Assembly: GCA_023101725.1 (NCBI GenBank)
Contig: JALJCO010010517.1
Location: forward strand, 496,001-560,000
Reading direction: 5' to 3'
Length of the DNA: 64,000 nt
From: Atherinomorus stipes
Lineage: Eukaryota > Chordata > Actinopteri > Atheriniformes > Atherinidae
How positions within the stretch are numbered: position 1 is the stretch's first letter; every line of letters starts with the position of its first letter. Made by a program: the position numbers and the translations under genes. The notes beneath the pieces are model-generated. The model had not been told where the DNA came from and made no database searches. It saw only the letters and a program-made list of their open reading frames with translations. Shown here piece after piece: positions 1-11,794 of the stretch.

Positions 1-180
1 TGGGAACAAGATAACCGAGTTGTGGTGTTGCAAATGTGTGCAAACGACATAAACAGCTCGTGGCCAGTCATTCTGCATGTTGTCCAGAATGAACTCAGCT
101 CGATGAATTACAGTGATTTGGGGAATTTTTCATATCGGCATGAGTGATAAAACCTCCCCAATCACTTCGACTCCAAAGTA
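1..180. other. unassigned sequence left of inverted-repeat element
   Basis: Unique-looking AT-rich sequence. I see no gene, tandem repeat or recognisable transposon end in it. Confidence 0.4.
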
Positions 181-797
181 TTAAGTTTCGTTTTTTTCAA
201 CCTGGACCTTATTTCTAGGAGTCTATACATGCATTTACTCACTGGTGAAATTTCTGCATCACTTTGAGTCCTTTGGAAGATATAACTTTAAGTCGTCCTT
301 CGGTGAACGTCCAGTATCATGGCGTAGATGGGGCAGTCACTATATCAGACATTATCTGCAGTAAAACTCCTTCATTTCATCAATGCTTTAAGTAGAATGA
401 ACGAATAATTTTGTACTATTGTCCAGTGAGTTCAGAGTTTTGCAAATTGTGCTTTTGTTGTTGTCTGGGTAACAGCTGCTCCTCTCAGCTGTACAACGGA
501 AGCGCGCATCATGAACGCGTGGCCCCGAAAAGTGCGTAGAACCCTGATAACGGTCACTTGTTTGGTCATTCTACTTTAAGTATTGGCGAAAATCAAGGAG
601 TTTTGCTGCAGACAATGTCTTATATAGTGGCTGCCCCGTATCTCCCACTTTACTGGAGGAACACCGAAGGGTGACTCAGCGTCATATCTTCCGAAGGACT
701 CAAAGTGATGCAGAAACTTTACCGGTGAGTAAATGCACGTATAAATTCCTAGAAATAAGGTCCAGATTGAGAATAAAAGAAAGTTGTCCTTTAATGC
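181..797. mobile_element. Foldback/MITE-like element with long terminal inverted repeats
   Basis: The left arm (about 181-412) is matched, inverted, by the right arm (about 563-797). Both share blocks such as CTGGACCTTATTTCTAG, GCATTTACTCAC, TCTGCATCACTTTGAGTCCTT and AAAACTCCTT. The spacer of about 150 bp is GC-richer (AACGCGTGGCCCCG). Arms of more than 200 bp at roughly 80-85% identity by eye would form a long hairpin. TTAA lies near both outer ends (180-183 and about 792-795), which would fit a TTAA-targeting element, but the exact ends are not certain. No transposase frame is present, so it is non-autonomous. The block AACCTGGACCTTATTTCTAG also resembles the inverted-repeat element at 35648-36853 (AACCTGGATCTATTTTCTAG), so the two may be related. 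Confidence 0.6.
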
Positions 798-2737
798 TTG
801 TAAATGATCATAAACATCATGATCAAGAAGGAATAACTGGTTTTTACCCCTTACATCACGCCTGATGGCTGTAAATGCGAAAAAATGTGTTCCATTATAA
901 TAACTGCTTTATCGAAACGTCTGAAAACTACCTCATCAGAGCGTAAAAACTTCGTTGCCATTTTTAGGTTTGGTGAAATTCCAGGTGTAATGGAAACCCA
1001 GCTATAGACTGTTAGATATTACAGTTGATATCTACATCTTGATGATGATAAATTTGCGTGCCTGTACTCTGAGCTCTCCCCGTCAGTAAGGCAGGCTGAT
1101 GTTAACTCCAGTTTTATCTCCTGCTTTTTTCTTTCCTCTCTTTCTTTTCTTCTCGTCCTCTGATGTTTCCTTGCATTTCTTTTTTTAATCGCCAGCTTAG
1201 AACAATGACTTGATATCCGGTTTCTAGCCAAACTCTGCCTTTCTGCTTCTGGGATGTTGCGTCCTGGAAGCTGCTGGGAAACAACCGGCCCAGGAACGCA
1301 CAGCGGTACAGATCTGTGATGGTTGGTTAAGTTTAAAATGAAGTTTAATTACACCGTACACGCCTCTTCACAACAGAAGCTTGATTAAAGCCGTACTAGA
1401 ACAGATTAAAGCAGCACCTTGGTTCTGATGTTCCTGGAGACTGTAGAGATGAAGACACACGGTTCTATACGTCCACTGCAGCGTCTCTGACAGCCATCTT
1501 TCATCTCTCGGCCTGCGCCTATAGGCAGAGAGCGAGCAGCAGGCGGTGTAATTCTGTTCTAAAGCCCCTAGTTAGGCATGCATATATTCCTATTATAGTC
1601 AGCGCTCCCGGAACAAGACAACAGAGAGCAAACAGAATGACCTTGAAATATTTATCCCCAGCCTCGCTTCGGAGAATTAAGTTTGGTGTCAGGGGCAACT
1701 CGCAGCTATCCAGCTCCACTTTGTGTGGAAGCGTGCATGCTCAAATACACACATGCAACAAACTCACACACTCGTCCTCCTTTAGCGGCTCTGTAGACGG
1801 AGACAAACGGCTCATGTACCATCTTGCAGTGTTGAATATTAAAGGCGGTCAGGGAGGCAAGGCTTTGATTGGGACAATAAAGGCTGATGAGCAGGATCTT
1901 AGAGCATGGGAGAGGAGAGGGTGTGTGTGTGTGTGTCACAGTGCAAGGGACACAGCCAAAACCCTGAAGTGGCAGCCAGGAGCTGCCCGGCCCAGAATGC
2001 CGCCGTTCGCTGGTGTGTGTTCATGTGGGGGGGAGGGAGGGAGGTAAGAGGGCTACAACTGACCCAATCTGAGCAAAAGTGGGTCACATCGCTGGTAAGA
2101 ACTGTACACATGTAAACTTTTATTCTCTTTCTCTGGTTTTTGTTTCACACTTCTGTTAAGTGGAGACTGATTAGAGGCTGATTTCATATCGGTGACAGTT
2201 CTGACCAGACCGCGTTCAGCTTCGTAAACTAATTGGCAAAATGTGGGAACGCAATCACAAACAAGAAACTGAACTGTCACATTTGTAGAGGTTGATTTGA
2301 AGGCAACGCCGAGAAACAGCACCTAACATGTTGGTAATGACTGCACTTTGAACAAAGCCAAAGTAGCTCTGATAGGTTAAAGATAAATCAGAAAATTAGG
2401 CTGTAAGTTGTTACAAACACTTTGTCTCATGAGTGACTATTTATTTTGTAGTAGAAATCCCCTCGTCCCAACAAACTCAGCTGAAAGTGGTTTGAGTTTT
2501 GCAGCTCATAAATTTTACAATCATTGTTCACCAGTGGAGATACTATGCAGCGTGTAAAGGAAACATCTGTAATCATTTGTAAATCACGTAAAGCCACACA
2601 GTATTTATGCAGAGAAGCATTGCATGTTAAAAATGAGAAGAGTTATTTATTTCAGCAGAGTCCATGGATGCTGTGATGAACATAAAAGATGCTACCTTTT
2701 TAAAAGTGTGCTGGTAGTAGTCTGAATGACGCAGCGG
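798..2737. other. unassigned sequence
   Basis: No supportable gene. A short GT tract lies at about 1920-1936. The stretch 1640-1900 looks single-copy and could hold regulatory DNA, but nothing specific is shown. Short open frames here have no recognisable motif. Confidence 0.35.
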
Positions 2738-3129
2738 TAGGGATGGAACGATTTGAAAATTTCATATCACGGTTATTGTGACCAAAATGATCATGGTTAT
2801 CATTTTTCTCGCGGTGTTTAAGAAATACCCCCCAGCATCTTTAAAAATATCCACAATGGGTCTAAATGTCTACTTTGTCCTTTGTAAAGGGGGAAAAATC
2901 TGAAGAGAACTGGCCACGTGGGTGCCTTAGTTGCCTTCCACCGTGTTTTCATGAATTCAACATTGTAAACTGGGACTGCTGCTGCTTTTCCAGCCAATTA
3001 GCAGCATCACTGTGAGTTTTTCAAAGTGCAGTAATCAGTCACGGTTTTAACGATAATTTGAAACAGTATCACTAATCGTTGGTAATTTTATCACGGTTAA
3101 CCATTTTACTGGTAATCGTTACATCCCTA
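2738..3129. mobile_element. hAT-type non-autonomous element (MITE)
   Basis: It starts TAGGGATGGAACGATT and ends AATCGTTACATCCCTA, a terminal inverted repeat typical of fish hAT MITEs. Flanking octamers cgcagcgg and tgcagcag match at 6 of 8 positions, as expected for an aged 8-bp hAT target duplication. The interior has no coding capacity. Subterminal repeats of the TCACGGTTA type occur near both ends. Confidence 0.75.
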
Positions 3130-3648
3130 TGCAGCAGCCATGATTTCCTACCAGAATTTCACGTCTTCACTGATCAGACACTGCTGGAGGTTATGTTTTA
3201 TTTGTCTCATCCTATCATTTTAACCCTGGGGATATTTGCAGAAAACACCTTAATAACATACACAAAGTAAATGAAGAATTCATCCTCCATAAAGAGGTTT
3301 AAATCCATTTTTTTGTTTTTTAGAGACCTCAGAGAATGCATGACCGCCATAAAAAATGTGACAATACCACAGTAAATTGCAATAAATATAATAAAATGTA
3401 AAAGAGAACACTACGCTACCACTGGTTCCATGTTCATAGATGTCATTGGTCAGCAAAATCCTTTGTAATCATGTTTGCACTGAATGTTACTGTTTGGATC
3501 TTCACTTTGAAGAGATGAAAACAAACAAAGTATTATCAATTTTCTTAGAGTAGGTGATTGTCTGTAAGTGTATCAGCCCTCATACGGACTGACTGGACAT
3601 TAAAGTAGCACTATGGAGTTTTCTGACCTTAAAAATGGTGTTTTGACT
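3130..3648. other. unassigned sequence ending in a TTAA-type MITE fragment
   Basis: The first 450 bp show nothing recognisable. At 3600 the motif TTAAAGTAGCACTATGGAG looks like the start of a TTAA-flanked MITE. It is cut about 48 bp later by the Tc1 copy that begins near 3649. Confidence 0.35.
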
Positions 3649-4205
3649 CACAATGCCTGGCCAAAAAAAAAAATCGCCACAAAAAATAAAAGAATTGATG
3701 ATGGTAAATTCTGACCCTAGACCTGAACCTGAACCTGGACCTGAACCAGTCTTTCACAATCTGAGCCCTACATATCCTAGACCTGAACCTGGACCTGGAC
3801 CTGAACTTGGACATGAACCTAGACCTGAACCTGGACCTGACCTTGGACATGAACCTAGACCTGAGCAACTGCAGCAACCCCAGATCATGACACTGCCACC
3901 ACAGTCTTGTACAGTAGCACCAGGATGATGCTGCATCACTTCATCTGCCTTTCCTTCACATTTCTTCCTGGAAGACGATGGTCCCCACTATCCTTCCAGT
4001 GTTTAATAATGTGTTGGACAGTTCTGAACCCAGTTTTAGTAGTTTCTGCATCTCCTTAGATGTTTTCTCTGCTTGATGCTGCCAATGATCTGACCCTTCT
4101 CAGACAGACTAACATCTTTTCCACCACCACGGATGCATCTTTCCATATGCTTTTTCAAGACATTATAAGCAACTCAGTGCACCAGTTGACATTAAAGGCA
4201 GGGTG
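3649..4205 (-). mobile_element. Tc1 deletion derivative with short internal minisatellite
   Basis: The plus-strand start AATGCCTGGCCAAAAAAA is the degenerate Tc1 terminal repeat. Read on the minus strand, the body matches the Tc1 at 9061-11099: the segments around GAGAAGGGTCAGATC, AAACTGGGTTCAGAACTGTCC and CATGATCTGGGGTTGCTGC are present, but the middle of the transposase gene is missing. At 3715-3865 it holds degenerate tandem copies of a CCAGGTTCAGGTC-type unit, the same sequence that is hugely expanded at 17788-20887. The far end stops at TTAA just outside CAACTGGTG, the same breakpoint as in the 17290 copy. Confidence 0.75.
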
Positions 4206-5934
4206 GATGATGTCTTCCTGATGCATTCTTTACTATGTTGCTTAAAATCTCCCTCACTCCCGATTGCAGCCAATTTATAAATCCTCTGTCACAACAAACA
4301 AACAAACAAAAAACAAATAGTCACCTGCGGAACAGACAGGACTGAAAAAACCCATCCAATCATGTTGAACGGCCGTTCTTAATGATTGAATGATGATATG
4401 TCTATCAAACTCAAAAGCAGTTGAATTCTTCCCCAGCCTCTGTTCAGACAGACTCACCCTGTCTGAGATGCTCTGTTCAGATCATCTTGCTTTTCCAAGG
4501 TATGTTTTTTTTATAGTCAGCCTATTTTCTCCCTATCTCAGCCTTTTAGAACTATTTAGATGCTGCAATCTAATTTAAAATTGGCATATTTTAAAAAACA
4601 AACAAACAAAACAAAAATACCCATTAAAACACTCATTAGACATTTTGTCCAAGTTTATGTACAGATAATGGATTTGACCCACAACTTCTTCAGTGCAGAA
4701 TTGGTTGACTTTCACGCAACTTACTGATATCTGCTTAAGTTTCATAAGAATATTTCACAGAAAAGGTGTAACCAAAAGATTGAGCCAAAGTAACTATTAG
4801 CTTATTGACATGGATGTCTTTATGACTAACACTCATCTTCTGGCCTACAAGACATATAAAGATGCCTTTCCTTTTCATGTATAAACATCTTCCTCTACCA
4901 AATTCCCTCTATTACATCGTTCATATTTTTCCAGCAGAGATCAAAAAGAATCACAAACAACTTTATGACTTATTGGGAGATTTTCGAGGTAACAATCAAT
5001 CACAGAATATCTGAAATGACATCTGCACGGAGGAGACATGATGGAGGCTCCGCCAAAAGCCTCTTTGTTGTATTTATGTAATTGTCATGTTCATGGGGAA
5101 TTTTTATTGAAACAATAACAAAGCACATGTCCACAAATTAGCTTCACTTTCTCCCATTCAACTTCTCATTGTCTGCAATGCCTGAGAGGGCTTAGAATAA
5201 TGGATGATTGGTGTGTGTGTGTGTGTGTGTGTGAAGGGGAAAGCGTGTTGGCAGTGTGGTAAAGAGAAGCCTGCTGGATTGTTGGAGCACAGTGGAAGGA
5301 TGCTTGCCAGTTTCCACGCCACCGGGACTCTCTGACCTGTGCTTGTGTCTGTGTGTGTGATTGCATGTGTGCAGCCTCTGCCTGCATTCACACTGCGTAC
5401 ATTTGCTCTTCTGCTGCGCGTGAAGCTGCATGTGCGTGCTTCTGCACAGTGTTGTGCGTTTCAGCCATGTGCATGTTGTGTGTGTGTGCGTGTATGTGTG
5501 GGGGTGAGCATGACTGTGTGTGGGAGGCGAGCAGATGAAGACAATGTTTGCCTCATATTCAATGTGATCTAGAGTCTCACCTCTGTCATTATATTTAGCG
5601 TAGGACCCAGCTCCATGTTTCATTATGCATTCCCATCTACTGCTCTGTGCTATGAATCTTACATCTCAATTAGCCTCCATGTTCCCAACATGAAATGCAT
5701 TATTTGTGGCATGCAATGAGAAAAACCTGCAACCAATACATGCATGGCTCTTCTTCATGTAGTCAAATCTAAATACAACTGTATGCACTCATTTCTTTTG
5801 AAGTTCAAACCAGTGTCGGGTCTTTTGGGTTGGTTTACTGGGCCTTAACGTGGGAATATGTAACTTCCTGACCTTTGCTGTGTTTTTGACGTTTTGGTTT
5901 ATGGGATGATGACATTCCTGGAGCTGAAGTTGCC
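4206..5934. other. unassigned sequence with GT microsatellite
   Basis: No gene or element recognised. A (GT)n tract lies at 5211-5233 and GT/TGCG-rich sequence continues to about 5510. The histidine/threonine-rich open frames on the minus strand here come from these repeats. Confidence 0.4.
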
Positions 5935-6073
5935 CCGCAGCATCTTGAGGCTGAGGCTGTGTTTTTGTATATTGCTTTGATGTTTAATTTTATTGGGTTT
6001 TATTTTGTTGTGAAGCACAGTAGTCAACGTTTGTTTTTAACTGTTCTATATAAATAAATTTGAATTGAATTAA
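5935..6073 (+). repeat. LINE/SINE 3' tail fragment
   Basis: It ends with a GTGAAGCAC stretch, then TCTATATAAATAAATTTG and a short (TTGAA)n-like tail. This architecture is shared by several copies in the window (9298, 30803, 32712, 36495, 51846, 60650) and is typical of 5'-truncated non-LTR retroposons in fish. Confidence 0.5.
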
Positions 6074-7874
6074 AAGTGATAGAGAAATTTTACAGGTGAG
6101 TAAGGGTAGGGTAACATGGACACTTTTGTCACGATTAAAACATTCTCAAGTCCAGAAAAGGGATTTGAGTTTTTGCGCCATGCGACCGCGGCAAAAGTCC
6201 GGAACAGTTGTCAGAACAGAACGGTTGGAAGAGGCCGTCTGCACGATTGGAGAGTCCAGGTTGAAAAAAAAAAGAAAGTTATGCTTTAAGTATGCTTACC
6301 ATTTCAAACCCCAACCAGGTGTTTTCCCTCCTCACTCAAAAGGAGGTAGGAAATTGACAGGACAGGTGGGGTTGGTGGGCCAGCACTTTTGTTTGCTCGT
6401 CCTTCCTCTTTGCAGACATTTGTGACCAGATCAACTGTGCTGTATATTGTGGGTTTTCCAATATAACGCAGTTTCTTTGTCATAAAGACGATATCCCATG
6501 GATAAGAGTGGAATAGGGGTTCAGCATCTTGACTGGGGATGGTTGTAAAACACACACCTCCTCTCTGATGTGCTAGTCTGCAGTCTCCCTTAAACAGTTG
6601 TGGATTGAGGTCTTGTTCAAGGGCACCTTGACAATAGTTGTTCAAGGAGGAAGCTGCTTTCCTTGGACACACTTCCAGTTTAAAATGCTGCCCACGGCTT
6701 GTCAGCATAATCTTGGATCCTTGCTCAGAGAGTTTTCCTTAATCTCACATTACCATATCTGCTCCGCGGGGCCATATGAACCTGTGAAATTGAAGCAGAA
6801 TCCTAAATGTACATAGACACAAGTGACTGTACGTCCACCTGTACCCTTGTTGTCTGTGCCAGGACAGGATCTGATGTGCTTTGAACTTGCCTCATGATTC
6901 TCCCGCTTGAAAAACACCTTCAATAAACTTATGAATTCCATACTAACCATTCACTCCTCACATGGCAGCAAGAACTTTGAAAACAAACTAAGTCTGCTGG
7001 TAGAGGGAAGTCAGCAGGTCTTGGAAAGACTTCAGATAACTGAGCATGAAACTTTCTTACTGTAGAAATGACCTTCAGTAATTTTCCAGTCCTGATGGTT
7101 GTCCTGAGCAGGTTTTTGTGTCATCAGATGTGTTGATCTTTCCTCTTACAGTACGATAATTGTAATGATAAAAATAGAAATCTATAGTACAAGTCAGGAT
7201 TATTGGATTTCGGAGTGTATCTCACTATATTTTTCTCATATTTGAAATTAACTTTGAATATTAATGCATTATTGGGACTACTGAATGGCTAATTCAGCAT
7301 CCATTTTGCATCCTGTCCCCTCTCTGAAGTATCTCCTGCCAGTAAAAGTCAGTGTCATCTGCTTCCTTCTCTTATCTCTGTAACATTCTGTCTTTCTTTT
7401 CCTTGCTTCCTCCTATAAAATCTTCTTGTGTTTCTTTGCTGAAGCTGCAGGGCAACAACAGCTCCAGCACATAAAGACAATTGTTGCAGCTGCACAATGA
7501 AAAAAACCTGGGGAGAAACCACATGATCCTCCTCATTTGTGATGTATGATAGCACCAAACACCAGTATAGCACAAAGATACTATCATCACTACAGTTCTG
7601 AACTGGAGTAAAAGTCCGGAACATCTTACACGTTTAATTTTCTTCATCTGCTGCCCACAACGTCAAAACAATTTTGATATGAAAAATCTGAATTTGAACA
7701 TAACTCGACAAGAGAACACTGATATGCAACAAAAGCCTCTGTGTGTAAGGGATGAACAGGCAGGACAGCAACATGCAGGTTACCTGATCTGAAACTATTA
7801 TCACATAGCCTGTTATACTGTTGGCCTGCTGTTGTGGTCATTTTTCCCAATAAGCATGTTTCACAAAATATATG

Positions 7875-7878
<4 letters not shown>
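6074..7878. other. unassigned sequence
   Basis: A 134-codon open frame (6304-6708, minus) shows no recognisable motif. Sequence around 6600-6640 (CAAGGGCACCTTGACAA) recalls decayed fish SINEs but is too diverged to call. Confidence 0.35.

Positions 7879-7917
<39 letters not shown>
7879..7917. repeat. (AT)n microsatellite
   Basis: About 38 bp of alternating AT directly abut the terminal repeat of the next Tc1 copy. A TA target inside an AT array explains this position. Confidence 0.95.
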
Positions 7918-7920
<3 letters not shown>

Positions 7921-8790
7921 TGCCCGGCCAAAGAAAAGGTCAAACATTTAACATTTGGTTGGAGCCTTTAGCTTTGATTGCAGCAGCATTCGCTGTGTTT
8001 CCAGAAGCTTCTGCAATGTCACCAGATTTATTTGCATCCTGTTGCATCAATTTTTCACCAAGATCTTGATGATAATTGTAGAGTCTGACCACAGCACATC
8101 CCAAAGATTCTCAATGGGGTTCAGGTCTGGACTCTGTGGGGGCCAATCCATGTGTGAAAATGATGTCTGATGATCCCTGAACCATCTTTCACAATCTGAG
8201 CCCGATAAATTCTGGCACGGTCATCTTGGAATATGGCCGTGCCATCAGGAAAGAAACATCCATTGATGGAATAACCTGCTCATTCAGTATATTCAGGTAT
8301 CAGCTGACCTCATTATGTGAGCTCATACTGTTGCTGAACCTGGACCTGAGCAACTGCAGCAACCCCAGATCATCACACTGCCCCCACAGGCTCATACAGT
8401 AGCACTAGGCATGATGCTGCATCACTTCATCTGCCTTTCCGGCCACATTTCTTCCTGGAAGATGATGGTCCACTATCCTTACAGTTTTTCATAATGCGTT
8501 GGACTGTTCTGAACCCAGTTTCAGTAGTTTCTGCATCTCCTTAGATGTTTTCACCTCTTGATGCCAATTATTTGACCCTTCTCAGACAGACTAACGTCTT
8601 TTCCAAGACCACGGATGTGTCTTTCCACATGGTTGTTTAGGAAATGAGAAGCAACTCATTGCATCAGTTGGGGTTAAATAACTTGTTGCCAGCTGAAAGA
8701 TAATCGCCCACGCAGTAATTATCCAATAGGAGGCTCCAACCTATTTGCTTAGTTAAATCCAGGTGGCGACTTTTTTTGGGGCCAGGCAGT
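7918..8790 (-). mobile_element. Tc1 deletion derivative between AT arrays
   Basis: It is bounded by CACTGCCCGGCCAAAG and GGGGCCAGGCAGT, a Tc1 terminal inverted-repeat pair, with TA dinucleotides outside. On the minus strand the DDE-domain remnants correspond to QDDxARI and [16 protein letters not shown], with frame breaks. The central transposase part is missing at the same junction (GGAAGAAATGTGG next to AAGGCAGATGAAGTG) as in the copies at 3649 and 17290. It still has the full outer segment with AATTATCCAATAGGAGGCTC, so unlike those two copies it keeps both ends. Not coding. Confidence 0.85.
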
Positions 8791-8808
8791 ATATATATAT
8801 ATATATAT

Positions 8809-8846
<38 letters not shown>

Positions 8847-8995
8847 TACATATATATACATATATATATACATATATTTATATACATATATATATGTACA
8901 TCTTTATTTATTAATATATATACCTCCACAGACACAGCAATTTTTTTTATATTTATATATTTTAAAATATATATTTGATATATTTTCATGTTATT

Positions 8996-9060
<65 letters not shown>
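8791..9060. repeat. AT-rich microsatellite complex
   Basis: Mixed TA, TACATA and TATATTT arrays occur at 8791-8900 and 9000-9054, with about 90 bp of non-repetitive AT-rich sequence between. It links two Tc1 copies in opposite orientation. The long YIYIYI open frames here are artefacts of the repeat. Confidence 0.95.
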
Positions 9061-9297
9061 CACTGCCTGGCCAAAAAAAAAGCAAATATGTACGAGCCTC
9101 CTATTGGATAATTACTGCATGGGCGATTATCTTTCAGCTGGCAACAAGTTATTTAACCCCAACTGGTGCAATGACTTGCTTCTCATTTCCTAAACAACCA
9201 TGTCGAAAGACACATCCGTGGTCTTGGAAAAGATGTTAATCTGTTTGAGAAGGGTCAAATCATTGGCATGCATCAAGCAGAGAAAACATCTAAAGAG

Positions 9298-9475
9298 TTC
9301 AAGTTCAAGTTCAAGTTCACTTTATTTCTAAAGCACTCTTACACTGACAAAGACAGATCAAGGTGCTTTACAACAATAAGACATAATAAAAAATAAAAGA
9401 TAAACAGCAGAAGAATCTAAAAACAGTAAAAACAAATATGAAAAATAATAAATCAAACTAAAAGACTAAAGAAAA
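9298..9475 (-). mobile_element. 5'-truncated LINE/SINE tail inserted in Tc1
   Basis: It begins with (TTCAAG)n and ACTTTATTTCTAAAGCAC, then AAGGTGCTTTACAACA and an A-rich region. This is the minus-strand 3' end of a retroposon with a hexameric tail. It is bracketed by the 8-bp duplication CTAAAGAG (9290-9297 and 9476-9483). The related copy at 17430 shows the site without this insert (CATCTAAGGAGATGCAG). Confidence 0.85.
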
Positions 9476-9533
9476 CTAAAGAGATTGCAGAAACTACTAA
9501 AATTGGGTTAAGAACTGTCCCACGCATTATTAA

Positions 9534-10137
9534 AGTTGTACTTTCATGGTCATTTCATTAATATTTCTGTGTTCTCCATTATTATTGAATGTATTCTGCA
9601 TCGTTTCTGTTTAAAAAAACCTTCTGGTTGCTTTGTATCCAGCTGTATTTGTATACTAGAAGAGAGGCTTGTGGTCCAACGGCAGCTTTTCCGGGTCCTT
9701 CTCATGAGTTTCCGTCTGATTGGCTGCCTCCCATCAGTGTATGAAGGAAGCTCCGCCCTCCGGTCTTATTTTGTTACAGACAGGAAATAGAGCCGACAAA
9801 CAAGTTTGTTCCGCCATGCTAGTAAACAGTTAGCTAATTAGCTTCTCAACTCCGAAGCTACAGTCGTGCTGTCTTTACTTCTAGTGTGTAGTGGAGGGTT
9901 ACCTGCCTTCCAATGGACAGATAGAAACCCCACGTGGGATACGCTATTTGCAATGTTACGTAGAAGTGCAAGGCTGTTCCCGATTCGCTCTTTTCTTTGT
10001 ATTGTTTCTCTGATGAGAAAGCACAGCCGACTGGGGGGAACGCAACGCTAGCAAGTCAGCATGTGTAAGTGAACAAGGGGAAACCCTCCGTATTTCAGAA
10101 GGAGCAAGTTAAATGGGTTTTCAGTGGAAGGAGGCCT
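9534..10137. mobile_element. 604-bp TTAA-flanked element inserted in Tc1 transposase gene
   Basis: TTAA at 9530-9533 and again at 10138-10141 bracket the insert. Removing it rejoins CACGCATTA to AAACTGGAAGG and restores the Tc1 reading frame exactly. The ends start AG and are only weakly inverted (AGTTGTACTTTCA and, reversed, AGGCCTCCTTCCA). The TTAA target suggests a piggyBac- or Kolobok-like mechanism supplied in trans. No transposase is encoded. Confidence 0.75.
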
Positions 10138-11099
10138 TTAAAAACTGGAAGGATAGTGGGGACCCATCATCTTCAAGGAAGAAATGTGGCTTGAAAAAAA
10201 TCCTGAATGATCGTGATCGGCGATCACTTAAACGTGTGGTGAGATCAAATCGAAGAAAAACAACTGTAGAACTCAGGGCTATGTTTAATACTGAAAGTAA
10301 GAGCATTTCCACACGCACAATGCGAAGGGAACTCAAGGGATTGGGACTGAACAGCTGTGTAGCCGTAAGAAAACCACTAATCAGTGAGGCCAACCGGAAA
10401 AAAAGGCTTCAATTTGCTAGGGAGCATAAAGATTGGACTGTGGAGCAATGGAAGAAGGTCATGTGGTCTGATGAGTCCAGATTTACCCTGTTCCAGAGTG
10501 ATGGGCGAATCAGGGTAAGAAGAGAGGCAGGTGAAGTGATGCACCCATCATGCCTAGTGCTACTGTACAAGCCTGTGGGGGCAGTGTGATGATCTGGGGT
10601 TGCTGCAGTTGCTCAGGTCCAGGTTCAGCAACAGTATGAGCTCAGATAATGAGGTCAACTGATCCTTGAATATACTGAATGAGCAGGTTATTCCATCAAT
10701 GGATGTTTCTTCCCTGATGGCACAGGCATATTCCAAGATGACAATGCCAGGATTCTTCGGGCTCAAATTGTGAAAGACTGGTTCAGGGAGCATGACACAT
10801 CATTTTCACACATGGATTGGCCACCACAGAGTCCAGACCTCAACCCCATTGAGAATCTTTGGGATGTGCTAGAGAGGGCTTTGCGCAGCGGTCAGACTCT
10901 ACCATCATCAATGCAAGATCTGGGTGAAAAATTAATGCAACACTGGATGGAAATAAATCTTTTGACATTGCAGAAGCTTATCGAAACAATGCCTGAGGGA
11001 ATGCGTGCCGTAATCAAAGCTAAAGGCGGTCCAACAAAGTATTACAGTGAATGACCTTTTTTTTTTTTGGTGGCGACTCTTTTTTTTGGCCAGGCAGTG

Positions 11100-11318
11100 T
11101 ATATATATCCAAAGACATGCATGTTAGGTTATTTGATCACTCTAAATTGCCCCTAGGAATGAATGTGAGCGTGAATGGTTGTCTGTCTCTCTGTGTTGGC
11201 CCTGCGACAGACTGGCGACCTGTCCAGGGTGTACCCGGCCTCTCGCCTGATAATCGCTGGGATAGGCTCCAGCAATCCCCGCGACCCTGAACTGGATTAA
11301 CGGTACAGAAAATGACTG
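11100..11318 (+). mobile_element. tRNA-derived SINE, 3' part (Mermaid-like)
   Basis: It matches the later copies at 45298-45672 and 54747-55127 from CCAAAGACATGCATG through GATCACTCTAAATTGCCC, GACTGGCGACCTGTCCAGG and CTGGGATAGGCTCCAGC to ACAGAAAATGACTGACTGAC. The tRNA-like head is missing. It sits directly against the Tc1 end, separated only by a TATATAT run. The name Mermaid is from memory. Confidence 0.75.
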
Positions 11319-11440
11319 ACTGACTATATATATTTATATATATATATATATATATATATTGTTTCTATATTTTATATTCTATATAACATTTTATAAATGT
11401 ATATATTCTATATATTAATTATATTTATTTTTTCATAAAA
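11319..11440. repeat. (TA)n microsatellite and AT-rich tract
   Basis: An alternating TA array lies at about 11322-11360, followed by TATATTC/TATAAC-rich sequence. Confidence 0.9.
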
Positions 11441-11794
11441 GGTGCATTCTGGATTCATTCACTGTTTGGTTTGGATATTTCACCTTTTCGAATGAATCAT
11501 TAGTTGTGTAAAAGTAGACACTGTAACAGCTTTTTTTTAATGGATTAATGGTTGATGTCTCCCCATAACCTCAGTAAGTACAGAAAATGTGTCCATCCAA
11601 GCTGGAGGTCAACCAGGAAAGGTCTAACAAGCTGACATGGCTCATGTCATGAACCAGTTCCCCTGACACGCGTGTATACAAGGCCGTAGTCCGATTACGC
11701 TTAAGTTACGATTAAGTTATAGCAAAAGCTCAACTTTAATGTGTGTGTACTGAGTGTTTTCATTACCACGGGGAGACTCATTACTTTACTGGCA

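Larger units (their letters stand above)
9220..11054 (+). pseudogene. Tc1 transposase, interrupted
   Basis: This would cut and paste the Tc1 element at TA sites. An N-terminal HTH region starts near DVNLFEKGQIIG (about 9223), is interrupted by the insertions at 9298 and 9534, and resumes at NWKDSGDPSSSRKK (10142). The second HTH and linker follow (RSLKRVVRSNRRKTTVELRA). The first catalytic Asp lies in MWSDESRFTLF (about 10460), the second in [11 protein letters not shown] (about 10735) and the Glu in [12 protein letters not shown] (about 10835-10870). Between about 10540 and 10740 the frame is lost, with a stop at 10586 and small deletions. All three acidic positions are still visible, but the gene cannot make a full protein. 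Both insertions keep the surrounding frame once removed, so the frameshifts are independent later or earlier damage. Confidence 0.85.
9061..11099 (+). mobile_element. Tc1 transposon with two nested insertions
   Basis: Terminal repeats CACTGCCTGGCCAAAAAAA and TTTTTTTGGCCAGGCAGTG are flanked by TA on both sides, so the ends are complete. The total is about 2.04 kb. Removing a 178-bp retroposon tail (9298-9475, with one copy of its 8-bp duplication) and a 604-bp TTAA-type element (9534-10137, with one TTAA) leaves about 1.24 kb, a normal Tc1 size is near 1.2-1.7 kb. The strand is set by the transposase remnants. This copy keeps the central region that is deleted in the other three copies of the family and is the closest to an autonomous parent in the window. 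Confidence 0.9.

Noticed and set aside
5158..5623. His/Thr-rich frames on the minus strand
   Set aside because: They derive from GT microsatellites.
6304..6708. 134-codon frame on the minus strand
   Set aside because: No domain, no splice or promoter evidence, and sequence resembling decayed SINE within it.
8664..9239. Open frames with YIYIYI repeats
   Set aside because: They are translations of AT microsatellites.
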